Shown one piece after another: positions 18,885 to 26,357 of a DNA stretch of 64,000 nt. This DNA is from Fictibacillus phosphorivorans (GTDB taxonomy: Bacteria; Bacillota; Bacilli; Bacillales; Fictibacillaceae), in assembly GCF_023715845.1 (NCBI RefSeq), contig NZ_JAMBOR010000005.1:1-64000 (forward strand), in the 5' to 3' direction. A program made the position numbers and the translations under genes. Position 1 is the stretch's first letter; each line of letters begins with the position of its first letter. The notes below the pieces were generated by a model. It was given only the letters and a program-made list of their open reading frames with translations, ran no database searches and had not been told where the DNA came from.

Positions 18885-18930
18885 AAAAACCCCGGAATTG
18901 TCCATCTCGAATGGACAATCCCGGGGTTTA
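18884..18930 (-). terminator. Intrinsic terminator of the DUF975 gene
   Basis: On the minus strand the arms AACCCCGGGATTGTCCAT and ATGGACAATTCCGGGGTT (one G-T pair) are followed by TTTTTG. It lies just past the DUF975 stop and abuts REP-like palindrome 1. Confidence 0.92.
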
Positions 18931-18951
18931 CCATTTCAACCTATTTTTCTT

Positions 18952-19620
18952 TTAAGCGGCTTCTTCTTCATCGCTCTGTCTTTTTACCAATTCATTATAG
19001 AATGCGGCATTAGCCGTGCTTAAATATGGAGAGAGCCAAATAAATCCGATTCCCAAAGTGATTATACTTAAAAGGATCCAGCCGATAAAGCTCAGCTGAA
19101 GAACGAAGTATTTCCACTTATAGCCGTGCATCAGCTTACGGCTTTTTGTGATTGCCGCATTGATTCCGATCTCAGGGTTATCTTTTAGCACGAAATACGT
19201 TTGTGAATAAGCAAACGCCTTAATGATCCCTGGAACTACTAAAAGCAGGAACCAGAAAAACAAATAGACCATCGTGAGGAGATACGTTCCAAGGAGCTTC
19301 AAGTACATGCTGATCTCTGAGAAGGCTTGAAAGAGACTGGAAAACTTGATTCTTTCTCCTGTACGAACGACAGATAAGAACGTCCACAGATATCCGACAT
19401 ACAAGGGAAGCAATACGAGTGTAACGATAAACGTGCTTGCTTGAGTACCCTCAGAAGGATCGGTGGATAGCCAGTTTTCAAAACCGCCGCTCTGATTTAT
19501 TTCGATAAGCAGTGGAATTACATAATATAAAGCACCGAAAAACAAAGTAAATATTGCTGCTCGGCCCCATTGTCCTTTTAATTGTTGTTTCGCTTCTTTT
19601 TTAAACGTTTTAGATTTCAT
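18952..19620 (-). CDS. DUF975 family integral membrane protein
   Basis: A 222-residue multi-span membrane protein beginning MKSKTFKKEAKQQLKG. The cytosolic N-terminal motif, the helices with ALYYVIPLLIE and LVLLPLYVGYLW, and the block PEIGINAAITKSRKLMHGYKWKYFVL match DUF975. The family is widespread in Firmicutes, and its role is unknown. It has a good AAGGTGAAGAGGA site and its own terminator. Nothing in the neighbourhood indicates a partner. Confidence 0.88.
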   Translation of the reverse strand: MKSKTFKKEAKQQLKGQWGRAAIFTLFFGALYYVIPLLIEINQSGGFENWLSTDPSEGTQASTFIVTLVLLPLYVGYLWTFLSVVRTGERIKFSSLFQAFSEISMYLKLLGTYLLTMVYLFFWFLLLVVPGIIKAFAYSQTYFVLKDNPEIGINAAITKSRKLMHGYKWKYFVLQLSFIGWILLSIITLGIGFIWLSPYLSTANAAFYNELVKRQSDEEEAA

Positions 19621-19769
19621 TCCTCTTCACCTTTCCTTCACACTCAGTTGATTATACTACTATATTTTGGTGAATAGTACTGTTTAAAGGGTAGACTACT
19701 ATTATAATTACTTCAAGATTATGAGTAAAATAGAATAAACAAAAACGAAAGCAGATTGGGGGGGAACCA

Positions 19770-20186
19770 ATGAGTGATCTAGTGAAGGGATATCCGGCTG
19801 TCCTACTTTTTGACGGAGTATGCAACCTCTGTAATTCCAGTGTGCAGTTCATACTAAAAAACGAAAAGAAACCCGATCTTGCATTTGCTGCTATCCAGTC
19901 TGAAGCCGGGAAGAAGCTTTTGGCACATTATAAAATGGATCCCAACGAAACAAACTCGGTCATCCTGATAGCAAATAATCACGTATATACAGAATCTGAC
20001 GCGGTGTTAAAGGTAACGCACCATCTAAAGTTTCCATACAGCTTAGGGAAAGTTCTGTTCGTTATTCCAAAAGCAATCCGTAATTTCTTTTATAAGAAGG
20101 TCGCCTTAAACCGGTACAAATGGTTTGGGAAACGGGAAAGCTGTATGATTCCAACACCAGAACGAAAGAAAAGGTTTCTGGAATAG
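19770..20186 (+). CDS. yuxK: DCC-family thiol-disulfide oxidoreductase (YuxK-like)
   Basis: A 138-residue thioredoxin-related protein of the DCC family. The naming motif FDGVCNLCN is at residues 14-22, with the DxxxCxxC active site; a conserved basic C-terminal part contains FGKRESCMIPTPERKKRFLE. It is cytosolic with no signal peptide. The family is proposed to exchange thiols, but substrates are unknown. It starts behind a GGGGGGA site and is transcribed toward the nucleoside hydrolase, 74 bases away. Confidence 0.9.
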   Translation: MSDLVKGYPAVLLFDGVCNLCNSSVQFILKNEKKPDLAFAAIQSEAGKKLLAHYKMDPNETNSVILIANNHVYTESDAVLKVTHHLKFPYSLGKVLFVIPKAIRNFFYKKVALNRYKWFGKRESCMIPTPERKKRFLE

Positions 20187-20260
20187 TTTTGAGGAGCAAA
20201 TTTCATAAAAAAACATACCTCTTAATAGGATAAAAGAAAAACCTAAAAGGGGTTTTTGCT

Positions 20261-21208
20261 ATGGGGCAAAAAGTTTTGTTCTTTGGGGATGTGGGGATTG
20301 ATGATACCATCGCTTTAACTTACGCATACCTTAATGACGAAATTGATATCGTTGGCGTTGTTTCGGACTATGGAAATGTCTCCAGAGAACAGACGATAGC
20401 GAACGTACATTATATCGCCAAACTGTTTCATTTTCCCCAAGATGTAAAGACCATTGGTGGAGCAGAAGTTCCTATGACGGGAGAACAGCCCAAATTTTAC
20501 CCAGAAGTTCACGGAGAATACGGCTTAGGACCAATCGTACCTGGTCTATATGAAGGGGTGATTGAAAATTTTTTCGAGATAGTGAATCTAATCAATCAAT
20601 ATGAAAACGAACTAATCATCGTAAATGTTGGGAGACTTACCTCTCTAGCAACGATGTTTATCTTGTTTCAATCCTTAATGAAAAAAGTGAAAGCTTACTA
20701 TATCATGGGTGGAGCGTTTTGGGTCCCGGGTAACGTTACGGCAGTTTCTGAAGCAAACTTTCATGGCGATCCCATTGCGGTTAAGATCGTTCTTACATAC
20801 GCAAACAACCTGACGATTATCCCGTTAAATGTAACGGACCGCGCATTAGTCACACCAGAGATGGTGGACTATATTGACTATAAAGGGAAAGCTCCTTTAG
20901 TAAAACCATTGCTGGATTTCTATTATAAGTTCTATAAAAAAACCAACCCGAGCATCCAAGGAAGTCCGGTCCATGATGCGATTACATTGATGGCGGTTAT
21001 TCGAGAGGACATGTTCACCTACAGAACGCTGCCTGTACACATTGGTCTTAGAGACGATGCGATTGCCAGAGGTCAAAGTATTGCTGACATTCGGCCATAT
21101 ATCAATTTTGGTGAAGAAGATAAAAAGCATCGGATCGCCTTTGACTTTAATTACACGTACTTTTTTAACGACTTTATGACGATCATGACCGGAGAGAAAT
21201 TTGGTTAA
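20261..21208 (+). CDS. Nucleoside hydrolase (inosine-uridine preferring family)
   Basis: A 315-residue enzyme predicted to split the N-glycosidic bond of ribonucleosides for purine or pyrimidine salvage. The calcium-binding N-terminus reads GDVGIDDTIAL at residues 9-19, where most members have DTDPGIDDA, so the first acidic position is shifted. The catalytic histidine region SPVHDAITLMAVI is at about 240-252. Other family blocks are IIVNVGRLTSLATM and YIMGGAFWVPGNVTAVSEANFHGDPIA. The altered N-terminal signature could change specificity. Confidence 0.9.
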   Translation: MGQKVLFFGDVGIDDTIALTYAYLNDEIDIVGVVSDYGNVSREQTIANVHYIAKLFHFPQDVKTIGGAEVPMTGEQPKFYPEVHGEYGLGPIVPGLYEGVIENFFEIVNLINQYENELIIVNVGRLTSLATMFILFQSLMKKVKAYYIMGGAFWVPGNVTAVSEANFHGDPIAVKIVLTYANNLTIIPLNVTDRALVTPEMVDYIDYKGKAPLVKPLLDFYYKFYKKTNPSIQGSPVHDAITLMAVIREDMFTYRTLPVHIGLRDDAIARGQSIADIRPYINFGEEDKKHRIAFDFNYTYFFNDFMTIMTGEKFG

Positions 21209-21311
21209 AGACTTACAAAGCTGGGCTGGCTTTTTTTAAAAATAAAAAACCGGCTTCCTATCAATAAAGACATGGACACCGGTACACGTTCGCTTTTATA
21301 TGGTTGTTTTA

Positions 21312-21482
21312 TTAGGCGCAATCTTTAATTTGATCTAGTTTGTTTAACTTTTCATCTAGAATTTGGCTCAACTGAACGAGCAATGGATCTGCTAGATTGT
21401 TTACTTTCTTACTTACCTCATACATGGTCGTGCGAATGGCGTCTATCTCTGTAGTTAAGACAAGAGCATTGCTTCGGCTCAT
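21312..21482 (-). CDS. Spo0E-like aspartyl-phosphate phosphatase (56 aa)
   Basis: A 56-codon gene behind GAGGGGGA, starting at ATG 21482. The product is a predicted helical hairpin with the Spo0E-family motif LSQILDEKLNKL (canonical SQxLD), preceded by IDAIRTTMYEVSKKV. Spo0E-type proteins remove phosphate from Spo0A~P and so delay sporulation. The short length and motif spacing fit the family well. It is monocistronic on the minus strand. A shadow ORF on the plus strand (21397-21633) is not a gene. Confidence 0.85.
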   Translation of the reverse strand: MSRSNALVLTTEIDAIRTTMYEVSKKVNNLADPLLVQLSQILDEKLNKLDQIKDCA

Positions 21483-21585
21483 GGTCCATTCCCCCTCAAA
21501 TAATTCTGCACCATTTATATCGGTAAATCTTGTACTAATTATATACTATATTTTGTGTCTAGTCTATTATTTTTTTACAGATATA

Positions 21586-21655
21586 GGGGGACAGACCCCA
21601 TACAAATACATTTTGCCAGTTTTGTCTTCATGAGAAGGACAAGCTCGGCTTTCTC
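21586..21655. repeat. REP-like palindrome 2 with hairpin
   Basis: GGGGACAGACCCC (21587-21599) followed by ATACAAATACATTTT and a 15-base bulged hairpin whose inner stem is TTGTCTTC / GAAGGACAA (to 21649). It lies immediately downstream of the Y1 transposase gene. Confidence 0.8.
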
Positions 21656-21698
21656 TTATTCTACTATCTGTATTTTGATAGAAATGTATCAAATGAGG

Positions 21699-22259
21699 CT
21701 AAAGTTCTGCTACCGGTGAGGTCCTGCTTTCTACATAATCACGATACTGAGGTTTCGAATGTTGAAATTGTTCTAGGATCATAGAGGTATCAACGAAGGG
21801 GCATACCGACTGGGTTACATAGTAACGGTAACTGCTCCATGGATATTCAAGAGGGTACATGACAACATCTGCGGCTACCGGATTCAGGTGAATGTATCGG
21901 CTCGTGTCTAAGAGGTAGGAACGGTCCTCGATTAATTCTGAACCATAGCGGCCTTGAAACACATGCCCCGTAAGTTCATACTTCTTGTTGAAATACATAG
22001 CGTAAGTTTCGTTTAATTCTTTCATGAATTCTCCAGGTGGGGACTTGCTGCACTGAATTTGAAGATGAGTGTGGTTCGACATGAGGCAATAAGCGAATAA
22101 ATCAACAGAATGCTTTCGTACACAGTGACTTAAGATCTTAAGATAGCGATGGAAATCCAAATGAGAGTAAAAGAGGGGTTCTTTGCGATTTCCACGTGTC
22201 GTTACATGATATACAGCATCTGGGTACCAAATGCGGCGGGTTCTAGGAATAGATATCAC
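21699..22259 (-). CDS. REP-associated tyrosine transposase (RAYT, Y1_Tnp family)
   Basis: A 186-residue HUH-type nuclease of the IS200/IS605-like Y1 transposase clade. The N-terminus IPRTRRIWYPDAVYHVTTRGNRK, the metal-binding SNHTHLQI (the H-x-H pair) and the candidate nucleophile tyrosine in LNETYAMYFNKKY are present. GHVFQGRYGSELIEDRSYLL and YIHLNPVAADV complete the family pattern. RAYTs are domesticated, usually single copy, and act on REP palindromes. Here REP-like palindromes lie on both sides (21586 and 22306). No terminal repeats of a classical insertion sequence are visible. Confidence 0.92.
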   Translation of the reverse strand: MISIPRTRRIWYPDAVYHVTTRGNRKEPLFYSHLDFHRYLKILSHCVRKHSVDLFAYCLMSNHTHLQIQCSKSPPGEFMKELNETYAMYFNKKYELTGHVFQGRYGSELIEDRSYLLDTSRYIHLNPVAADVVMYPLEYPWSSYRYYVTQSVCPFVDTSMILEQFQHSKPQYRDYVESRTSPVAEL

Positions 22260-22305
22260 CTCCTTTTAAGTTATATCTTCATTTTACAACGAACGGGGTC
22301 AAAGT

Positions 22306-22341
22306 GGGAAATGGGGACTGACCCCAAACAATTTATTTCCC
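22306..22341. repeat. REP-like palindrome 3
   Basis: Outer arms GGGAAAT and ATTTCCC enclose the inner palindrome GGGGACTGACCCC (22313-22325) and AAACAATTT. It lies just upstream of the RAYT gene and is nearly identical to the copy at 27247. Confidence 0.87.
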
Positions 22342-22687
22342 TCAGCGATTTCGAGTAAAACACCTTAGCGAAAAGCAATATACAACCAGCTCTTTTAGGG
22401 TGATTTTAGAATGTTACCCTTCATATGTTGTCGAGTGTTGTATCTTCACCGCACATTCTATCAAATTTCCCCGGAAATACTCATATTCTTTCCTCCTAAT
22501 CTAGCCGAAATGAAAACGGCAATACCTTAAAGGACAAAACTATTTTTATTGAAGTGAAACAAGGAGTATAAATGACTAGTTCGAAGTGTACAATTAGTCG
22601 AAAGAACTCGACAAGCGTTTAGGAATTTGCCATAGTAATGGAGGAGCTTTTTATTCTTTTTGATGGTAAGTTCGGGGAGGTTGTACG
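22342..22687. other. Intergenic region upstream of yhdT-panF
   Basis: No gene of normal size. A 16-codon ORF at 22571-22624 (starting MTSSKCTISRK) has an AAGGAG site and ends before the yhdT ribosome-binding site; it could be a leader peptide, but the evidence is weak. A promoter for the panF operon should be here. Confidence 0.35.
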
Positions 22688-22975
22688 ATGAAAAAAGGGA
22701 ATGACTGGCGATACAAGATCTCGAATAAAGAAGCGATCATGGGGACGGTACTTGCGGTTTTGAACTTCATTTGGTGGTATGCTTTCGCATATGGGCTAGG
22801 TGGCCGGCCGGTTAAGGAATATACATACATACTAGGCTTTCCTGCTTGGTTTTTTTATAGCTGTATTGTTGGTTTTATCGTTTTTACAATACTCGTCTAT
22901 ATTATGGTTAAGTTCTTCTTTAAAGAAGTTCCATTTGATGCAGATGATCAAGAAAGGGAGGGTGGCTCTCAATGA
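22688..22975 (+). CDS. yhdT: YhdT/DUF997 small membrane protein
   Basis: A 95-residue protein with two membrane helices (about residues 18-40 and 48-75), containing the family signature NFIWWYAFAYGLGGRP and FPAWFFYSCIVGF. DUF997 genes are regularly found directly before panF, and here the stop overlaps the panF start (ATGA). It is thought to be a small accessory subunit of the sodium:solute symporter. A GGGGAGG site precedes the ATG. Confidence 0.9.
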   Translation: MKKGNDWRYKISNKEAIMGTVLAVLNFIWWYAFAYGLGGRPVKEYTYILGFPAWFFYSCIVGFIVFTILVYIMVKFFFKEVPFDADDQEREGGSQ

Positions 22976-24411
22976 ACTGGGACGTAATTCTTCCTTTAGC
23001 TGTCTTTTTAATACTTGTTTTTTTAGTTGGCATTTATACATCAAAGCACATCAAGAGTGGACCTTCTTTTTTACAAGACTACTTCTTAGCAGGTCGTGAG
23101 CTTGGAGGGTTTGTTCTTGCCATGACGATGGTCGCTACATATGGGAGTGCTTCGAGTTTCATCGGTGGACCTGGTGCGGCCTATCAGCTCGGTCTTGGAT
23201 GGGTTCTTCTCGCGATGGCGCAGCTTGTAACAGGATACTTTACACTCGCGGTTTTAGGGAAAAAATTTGCGATCGTAGCCCGAAAGATCAATGCGGTTAC
23301 ACTGATTGATTTTCTTAAATCCCGATATGAAAGCAAGTGGGTAGTTATTTTATCCGCAGTGAGTATTGTAATCTTCCTGTTCTCTGCCATGGCTGCACAA
23401 TGGGTCGGAGGCGGAAGGCTGATCGAATCGTTTACAGGTGTATCGTACACGACTGCATTATTTACTTTTTCAGCTTCAGTATTGGTGTATGTCATAGCGG
23501 GTGGATTCAGAGCGGTTGTGATAACAGATGCCATTCAAGGTGTCGTCATGGTAATCGGGACAGTTATCATATTAGCGGGAACGGTTATGGCAGGTGGCGG
23601 TATTGAAAACATCATGGGCGAGCTAAAAGCGGAAAATCCTAATCTGATTTCTCCTTTTGGTTCGGACGAATCACTTACACCATTATTCGTATCGTCTTTT
23701 TGGATATTAGTCGGCGTTGGTGTCGTTGGGTTGCCACAGATATCGGTACGCGCTATGAGCTATCGTAATTCGAAAGCGATGCACCGTGCTATGATCATCG
23801 GAACGTTTGTGGTTGGGTTTATCATGCTTGGCATGCATTTGGCTGGAGTCTTCGGACGAGTGATTCTTCCTGGCATTGAAGTGCCGGACAAAGTGATGCC
23901 ATTACTAGCACTTGAAGTACTGCCGGGATGGTTAGCAGGGATCGTTCTTGCTGCGCCGCTTGCGGCAGTAATGTCTACCGTTGATTCCGTCCTTCTACTC
24001 GTTAGTTCAGCAATTATTAAAGATGTTTATATCAATTATATAAAACCCGATGCTAGTGAACGTTTCGTAAAAAGATTAAGCTTTGGGATTACAGCAGTAG
24101 TAGGATTAAGTGTATTCGCAATGGCGATCAACCCGCCTGATCTTTTGATCTGGTTGAATCTTTTCGCCTTTGGTGGTTTAGAAGCAGCCTTTATCTGGCC
24201 TATTGTGATGGGCCTTTATTGGAAGAGAGGAAATGCAACGGGGGCCATTGCTTCGATTTTAGTCGGGGTAGGCTCCTATATGTGGCTTCACTTGAACGAT
24301 CCTAACCTTTGGGGAATGCACACGGTCGTAATCCCGGTTGTACTATCGTTCTTTGCCTACATTTTGGGTAGTTTCACAAAGGGGGACAGACCCCAGACAA
24401 ATACATTTTAA
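22972..24411 (+). CDS. panF: Sodium/pantothenate symporter
   Basis: Imports pantothenate with sodium ions for coenzyme A synthesis. The 479-residue SSSF-family protein has about 13 helices, with the signature YFLAGRELGGFVLAMTMVATYGSASSFIGGPGAAYQLGLG near residues 37-76. It overlaps yhdT, as usual for the family. Its last ten codons (KGDRPQTNTF and stop) are encoded by REP-like palindrome 4, so the original C-terminus has been replaced or extended by a repeat insertion. The loss should be tolerable because the tail is cytoplasmic. Confidence 0.94.
   Translation: MNWDVILPLAVFLILVFLVGIYTSKHIKSGPSFLQDYFLAGRELGGFVLAMTMVATYGSASSFIGGPGAAYQLGLGWVLLAMAQLVTGYFTLAVLGKKFAIVARKINAVTLIDFLKSRYESKWVVILSAVSIVIFLFSAMAAQWVGGGRLIESFTGVSYTTALFTFSASVLVYVIAGGFRAVVITDAIQGVVMVIGTVIILAGTVMAGGGIENIMGELKAENPNLISPFGSDESLTPLFVSSFWILVGVGVVGLPQISVRAMSYRNSKAMHRAMIIGTFVVGFIMLGMHLAGVFGRVILPGIEVPDKVMPLLALEVLPGWLAGIVLAAPLAAVMSTVDSVLLLVSSAIIKDVYINYIKPDASERFVKRLSFGITAVVGLSVFAMAINPPDLLIWLNLFAFGGLEAAFIWPIVMGLYWKRGNATGAIASILVGVGSYMWLHLNDPNLWGMHTVVIPVVLSFFAYILGSFTKGDRPQTNTF
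24381..24405. repeat. REP-like palindrome 4, fused to the panF 3' end
   Basis: GGGGACAGACCCC at 24382-24394 followed by AGACAAATACATTTT, matching the copy at 21587 base for base apart from two positions. It is in frame with panF and supplies its final codons; the stop TAA is at 24409-24411. Confidence 0.87.
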
Positions 24412-24448
24412 GCGATATTGTCCGCATCAGGCGGACGATATCGCTTTT
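24410..24448 (+). terminator. Intrinsic terminator of yhdT-panF
   Basis: Arms AGCGATATTGTCCGC and GCGGACGATATCGCT with a T-rich tail. The apical part is TTGTCC/GGAC(G), the same apical sequence as in the hairpin that follows REP-like palindrome 1. Confidence 0.93.
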
Positions 24449-24506
24449 CTTTTATTAATACGCCTTTTAATCTTTTTTACTTATTCTTCCGACACTCCAG
24501 CCACAA

Positions 24507-24755
24507 CGTATTATTATTGAAGAAAAAGCGACGAGTACATACGAAAACCTTTTATATACGAAAGAGATGATACAACCGGAGGATCAAGTGTTAATCGTAA
24601 CAAGTGATTTTCATCTTTTTCGAACAAAAATGATCGCAAAGCGTATTGGGATTGAAGCGGAAGGGCTCGGGTCATCGCTTAGGATTTCATCCATTCCTCA
24701 AGCTCATGTGAGAGAGTATATGGCGATCATCAAAAGCTACTTTACGGACCGGTAG
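24507..24755 (+). pseudogene. 5'-truncated YdcF/DUF218-family gene
   Basis: Only the C-terminal third remains. The frame reads RIIIEEKATSTYENLLYTKE, then VLIVTSDFHLFRTKMIAKRIG and VREYMAIIKSYFTDR, which are the conserved late blocks of the YdcF/SanA-like DUF218 family. The expected N-terminal half with the LGGG motif is missing, and the panF terminator sits 60 bases upstream. A 62-codon ORF from ATG 24567 is internal to the domain and would not fold. A deletion, perhaps linked to the REP junction at 24381, is the simplest explanation. Confidence 0.8.
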
Positions 24756-24773
24756 CAAAAGGAAGTGACTCCA

Positions 24774-24965
24774 ATGAAAACAAACAAGTATCATTGCTGC
24801 GCGACTTGCGTGAATTTTAAGCCCCTGAAAACGGAACAGGGCATGTATTACTATTGCAGCCGGCTTGGTTATGAGACGAAACCAGATTATACGTTCAATT
24901 GCTGGGAGCCGAAACCGCATATCGTGGAATTGATGAAAAAAGAAGAAAATAAAAAGACAGATTAA
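24774..24965 (+). CDS. Cysteine-rich small protein (63 aa), unknown function
   Basis: A 63-residue protein with six cysteines in the patterns CCATC and YYCSR...NCWEPKP, suggesting a small zinc or iron site. The start ATG 24774 is behind AAGGAAGTG; a GTG nine bases upstream is less well placed. It follows the YdcF remnant and precedes the PadR operator region. I recognise no named family with certainty. The acidic-lysine C-terminal tail is typical of cytosolic small Bacillaceae proteins. Confidence 0.72.
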   Translation: MKTNKYHCCATCVNFKPLKTEQGMYYYCSRLGYETKPDYTFNCWEPKPHIVELMKKEENKKTD

Positions 24966-24977
24966 AGATAATAACAA

Positions 24978-25071
24978 TACCTTGTAAAACAAGATAGTGT
25001 ATTTTATAATAAATGTATATCTTGTAATGCAAGGTATTTTATCTTTCAAATATATCTTGTAATACAGGATA
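24978..25071 (+). promoter_or_regulatory. Three PadR-type operator palindromes
   Basis: Three 19-base imperfect palindromes lie at 24978-24996 (TACCTTGTAAAACAAGATA), 25018-25036 (TATCTTGTAATGCAAGGTA) and 25053-25071 (TATCTTGTAATACAGGATA), spaced 40 and 35 bases apart. They immediately precede a padR gene, so autoregulation is the natural reading. The AT-rich stretch between them should hold the promoter. Confidence 0.85.
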
Positions 25072-25093
25072 GCGAATAAATGAGGTGGATTAC

Positions 25094-25429
25094 GTGTCAT
25101 CTACTCAGATGTTAAAAGGGATTCTAGACGGATGTTTGCTAGCGATTATAGATGAAGGAGAAGTTTACGGATACGAACTAGCAGAAAAGCTAGCGTCATT
25201 TGGATTTCATCAAACGAGTGAAGGAACCATTTATCCTTTGCTATTACGCATGCAAAAAGAAAAGCTCGTCACCACAACACTTAAAAAATCAACGGCTGGC
25301 CCTAGGAGAAAATATTATGCCTTAACCCAAAAAGGCGAGGAAGAACTGGCAGCTTTCATTGAACGCTGGAATCAATTGAGCCGTTCAGTCGATCAAATTA
25401 TCCAAAGGAAAGGGAGTGGAGAAAAATGA
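25094..25429 (+). CDS. PadR-family transcriptional regulator
   Basis: A 111-residue winged-helix repressor with the PadR core LKGILDGCLLAIIDEGEVYGYELAEKLASFGF and the wing region EGTIYPLLLRMQKEKLV...PRRKYYALTQKGEEEL. I start at GTG 25094, five bases after GAGGTGG; the upstream GTG at 25085 overlaps that site. Three operator palindromes lie in front of it. It overlaps the HAAS-domain membrane protein by four bases (ATGA). Such PadR-HAAS pairs usually respond to envelope stress or antimicrobial compounds. Confidence 0.93.
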   Translation: MSSTQMLKGILDGCLLAIIDEGEVYGYELAEKLASFGFHQTSEGTIYPLLLRMQKEKLVTTTLKKSTAGPRRKYYALTQKGEEELAAFIERWNQLSRSVDQIIQRKGSGEK

Positions 25430-26193
25430 ATGTGCAGCCGAACAAACTTTCAAAAAGAAGTGAAGATTTTTTAGATAACCTAAGGCTTTATTTGACCACG
25501 AGCGGAAAAAAAGAAGATGAGATTGAAGATATCGTATCGGAACTGGAAGACCATCTTTTGGAAGCTGAAAAGCACGGGAAATCAACTGAGGATATCATCG
25601 GTCACTCTCCAAAAACTTACATGGAACAGTTATCAAAAGAGATGCCGGTGGACTTTATGGCATTGATCAAGTATGTTCCGGTATTGCTCTTGGGTGTGTT
25701 CGCTTACATCTTATTAGGGGATGCAATTCGCAGCGGTGTGAAATATTCGCTCATTCAAGTAATCGGATATCCACTCCTTTGTTTGATTTTATTAGTAGTA
25801 TATATGAAGATATTCAAGTATACAGCGAGCATGGAATTGTCCAAAACAGCTAATGGGATGGTTTTATTCTTAATTGGCTGCTTGCCCATAACTTTGTTTA
25901 TAGGTTTATTAATCTTAAATGACAGGGTGGATTCGCCTATGATCATTCATTTAGGTATAAAGGGTAACATTGCAGCTGCCTTCATTGCTGTTCTCATTTT
26001 TGTCTCAATCTCCATATGGAGCAAAACGTGGTTTACGATTATTATTCCTGTACTTCTGTTTACACCGGAATTGCTGATAAAGATGACTTCACTTAATCAA
26101 GAAATGAAGTTAATTTTAACGGTCACGATCCCGTTTATTTTAATCGGCATCTACTTTTACATGTCCTACAGAAAAGAGAAGGCAGGATCTTAA
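25426..26193 (+). CDS. HAAS-domain (DUF1129/DUF1700-type) membrane protein
   Basis: A 255-residue partner of PadR. The N-terminal HAAS helical signalling domain (about residues 10-75) contains LRLYLTTSGKKEDEIEDIVSELEDHLLEAEKHGKSTEDIIGHSP. Six or so membrane helices follow (about 82-250). HAAS proteins are coupled to PadR-type regulators and are thought to sense membrane state or to bind the regulator. Translational coupling with padR supports that here. The ligand is unknown. Confidence 0.85.
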   Translation: MNVQPNKLSKRSEDFLDNLRLYLTTSGKKEDEIEDIVSELEDHLLEAEKHGKSTEDIIGHSPKTYMEQLSKEMPVDFMALIKYVPVLLLGVFAYILLGDAIRSGVKYSLIQVIGYPLLCLILLVVYMKIFKYTASMELSKTANGMVLFLIGCLPITLFIGLLILNDRVDSPMIIHLGIKGNIAAAFIAVLIFVSISIWSKTWFTIIIPVLLFTPELLIKMTSLNQEMKLILTVTIPFILIGIYFYMSYRKEKAGS

Positions 26194-26195
26194 AC

Positions 26196-26232
26196 AAAAG
26201 CTCTGATCACTTTATGGATCAGAGCTTTTATG
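26196..26232 (+). terminator. Intrinsic terminator of padR-HAAS operon
   Basis: Arms AAAAGCTCTGATC and GATCAGAGCTTTT around an eight-base loop, just past the HAAS stop codon. Confidence 0.92.
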
Positions 26233-26357
26233 TTGATAAAACACCCAACTTGCCTTGAAAAAGCTTACAATGTTACAGTGTGTAAAGATTTATGTACCGA
26301 AATTACTGGAAATACTGTAGATAGATAGTGGAGAGATGAAAGAAAGGATTTTTTAAA

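Noticed and set aside
22571-22624. 16-codon leader peptide before yhdT
   Set aside because: Has an AAGGAG site but no distinctive residues or terminator to suggest attenuation; kept only as a note.
24687-25100. 137-codon minus-strand ORF
   Set aside because: Antisense to the YdcF remnant, the Cys-rich gene and the PadR operators; phenylalanine-rich shadow translation.
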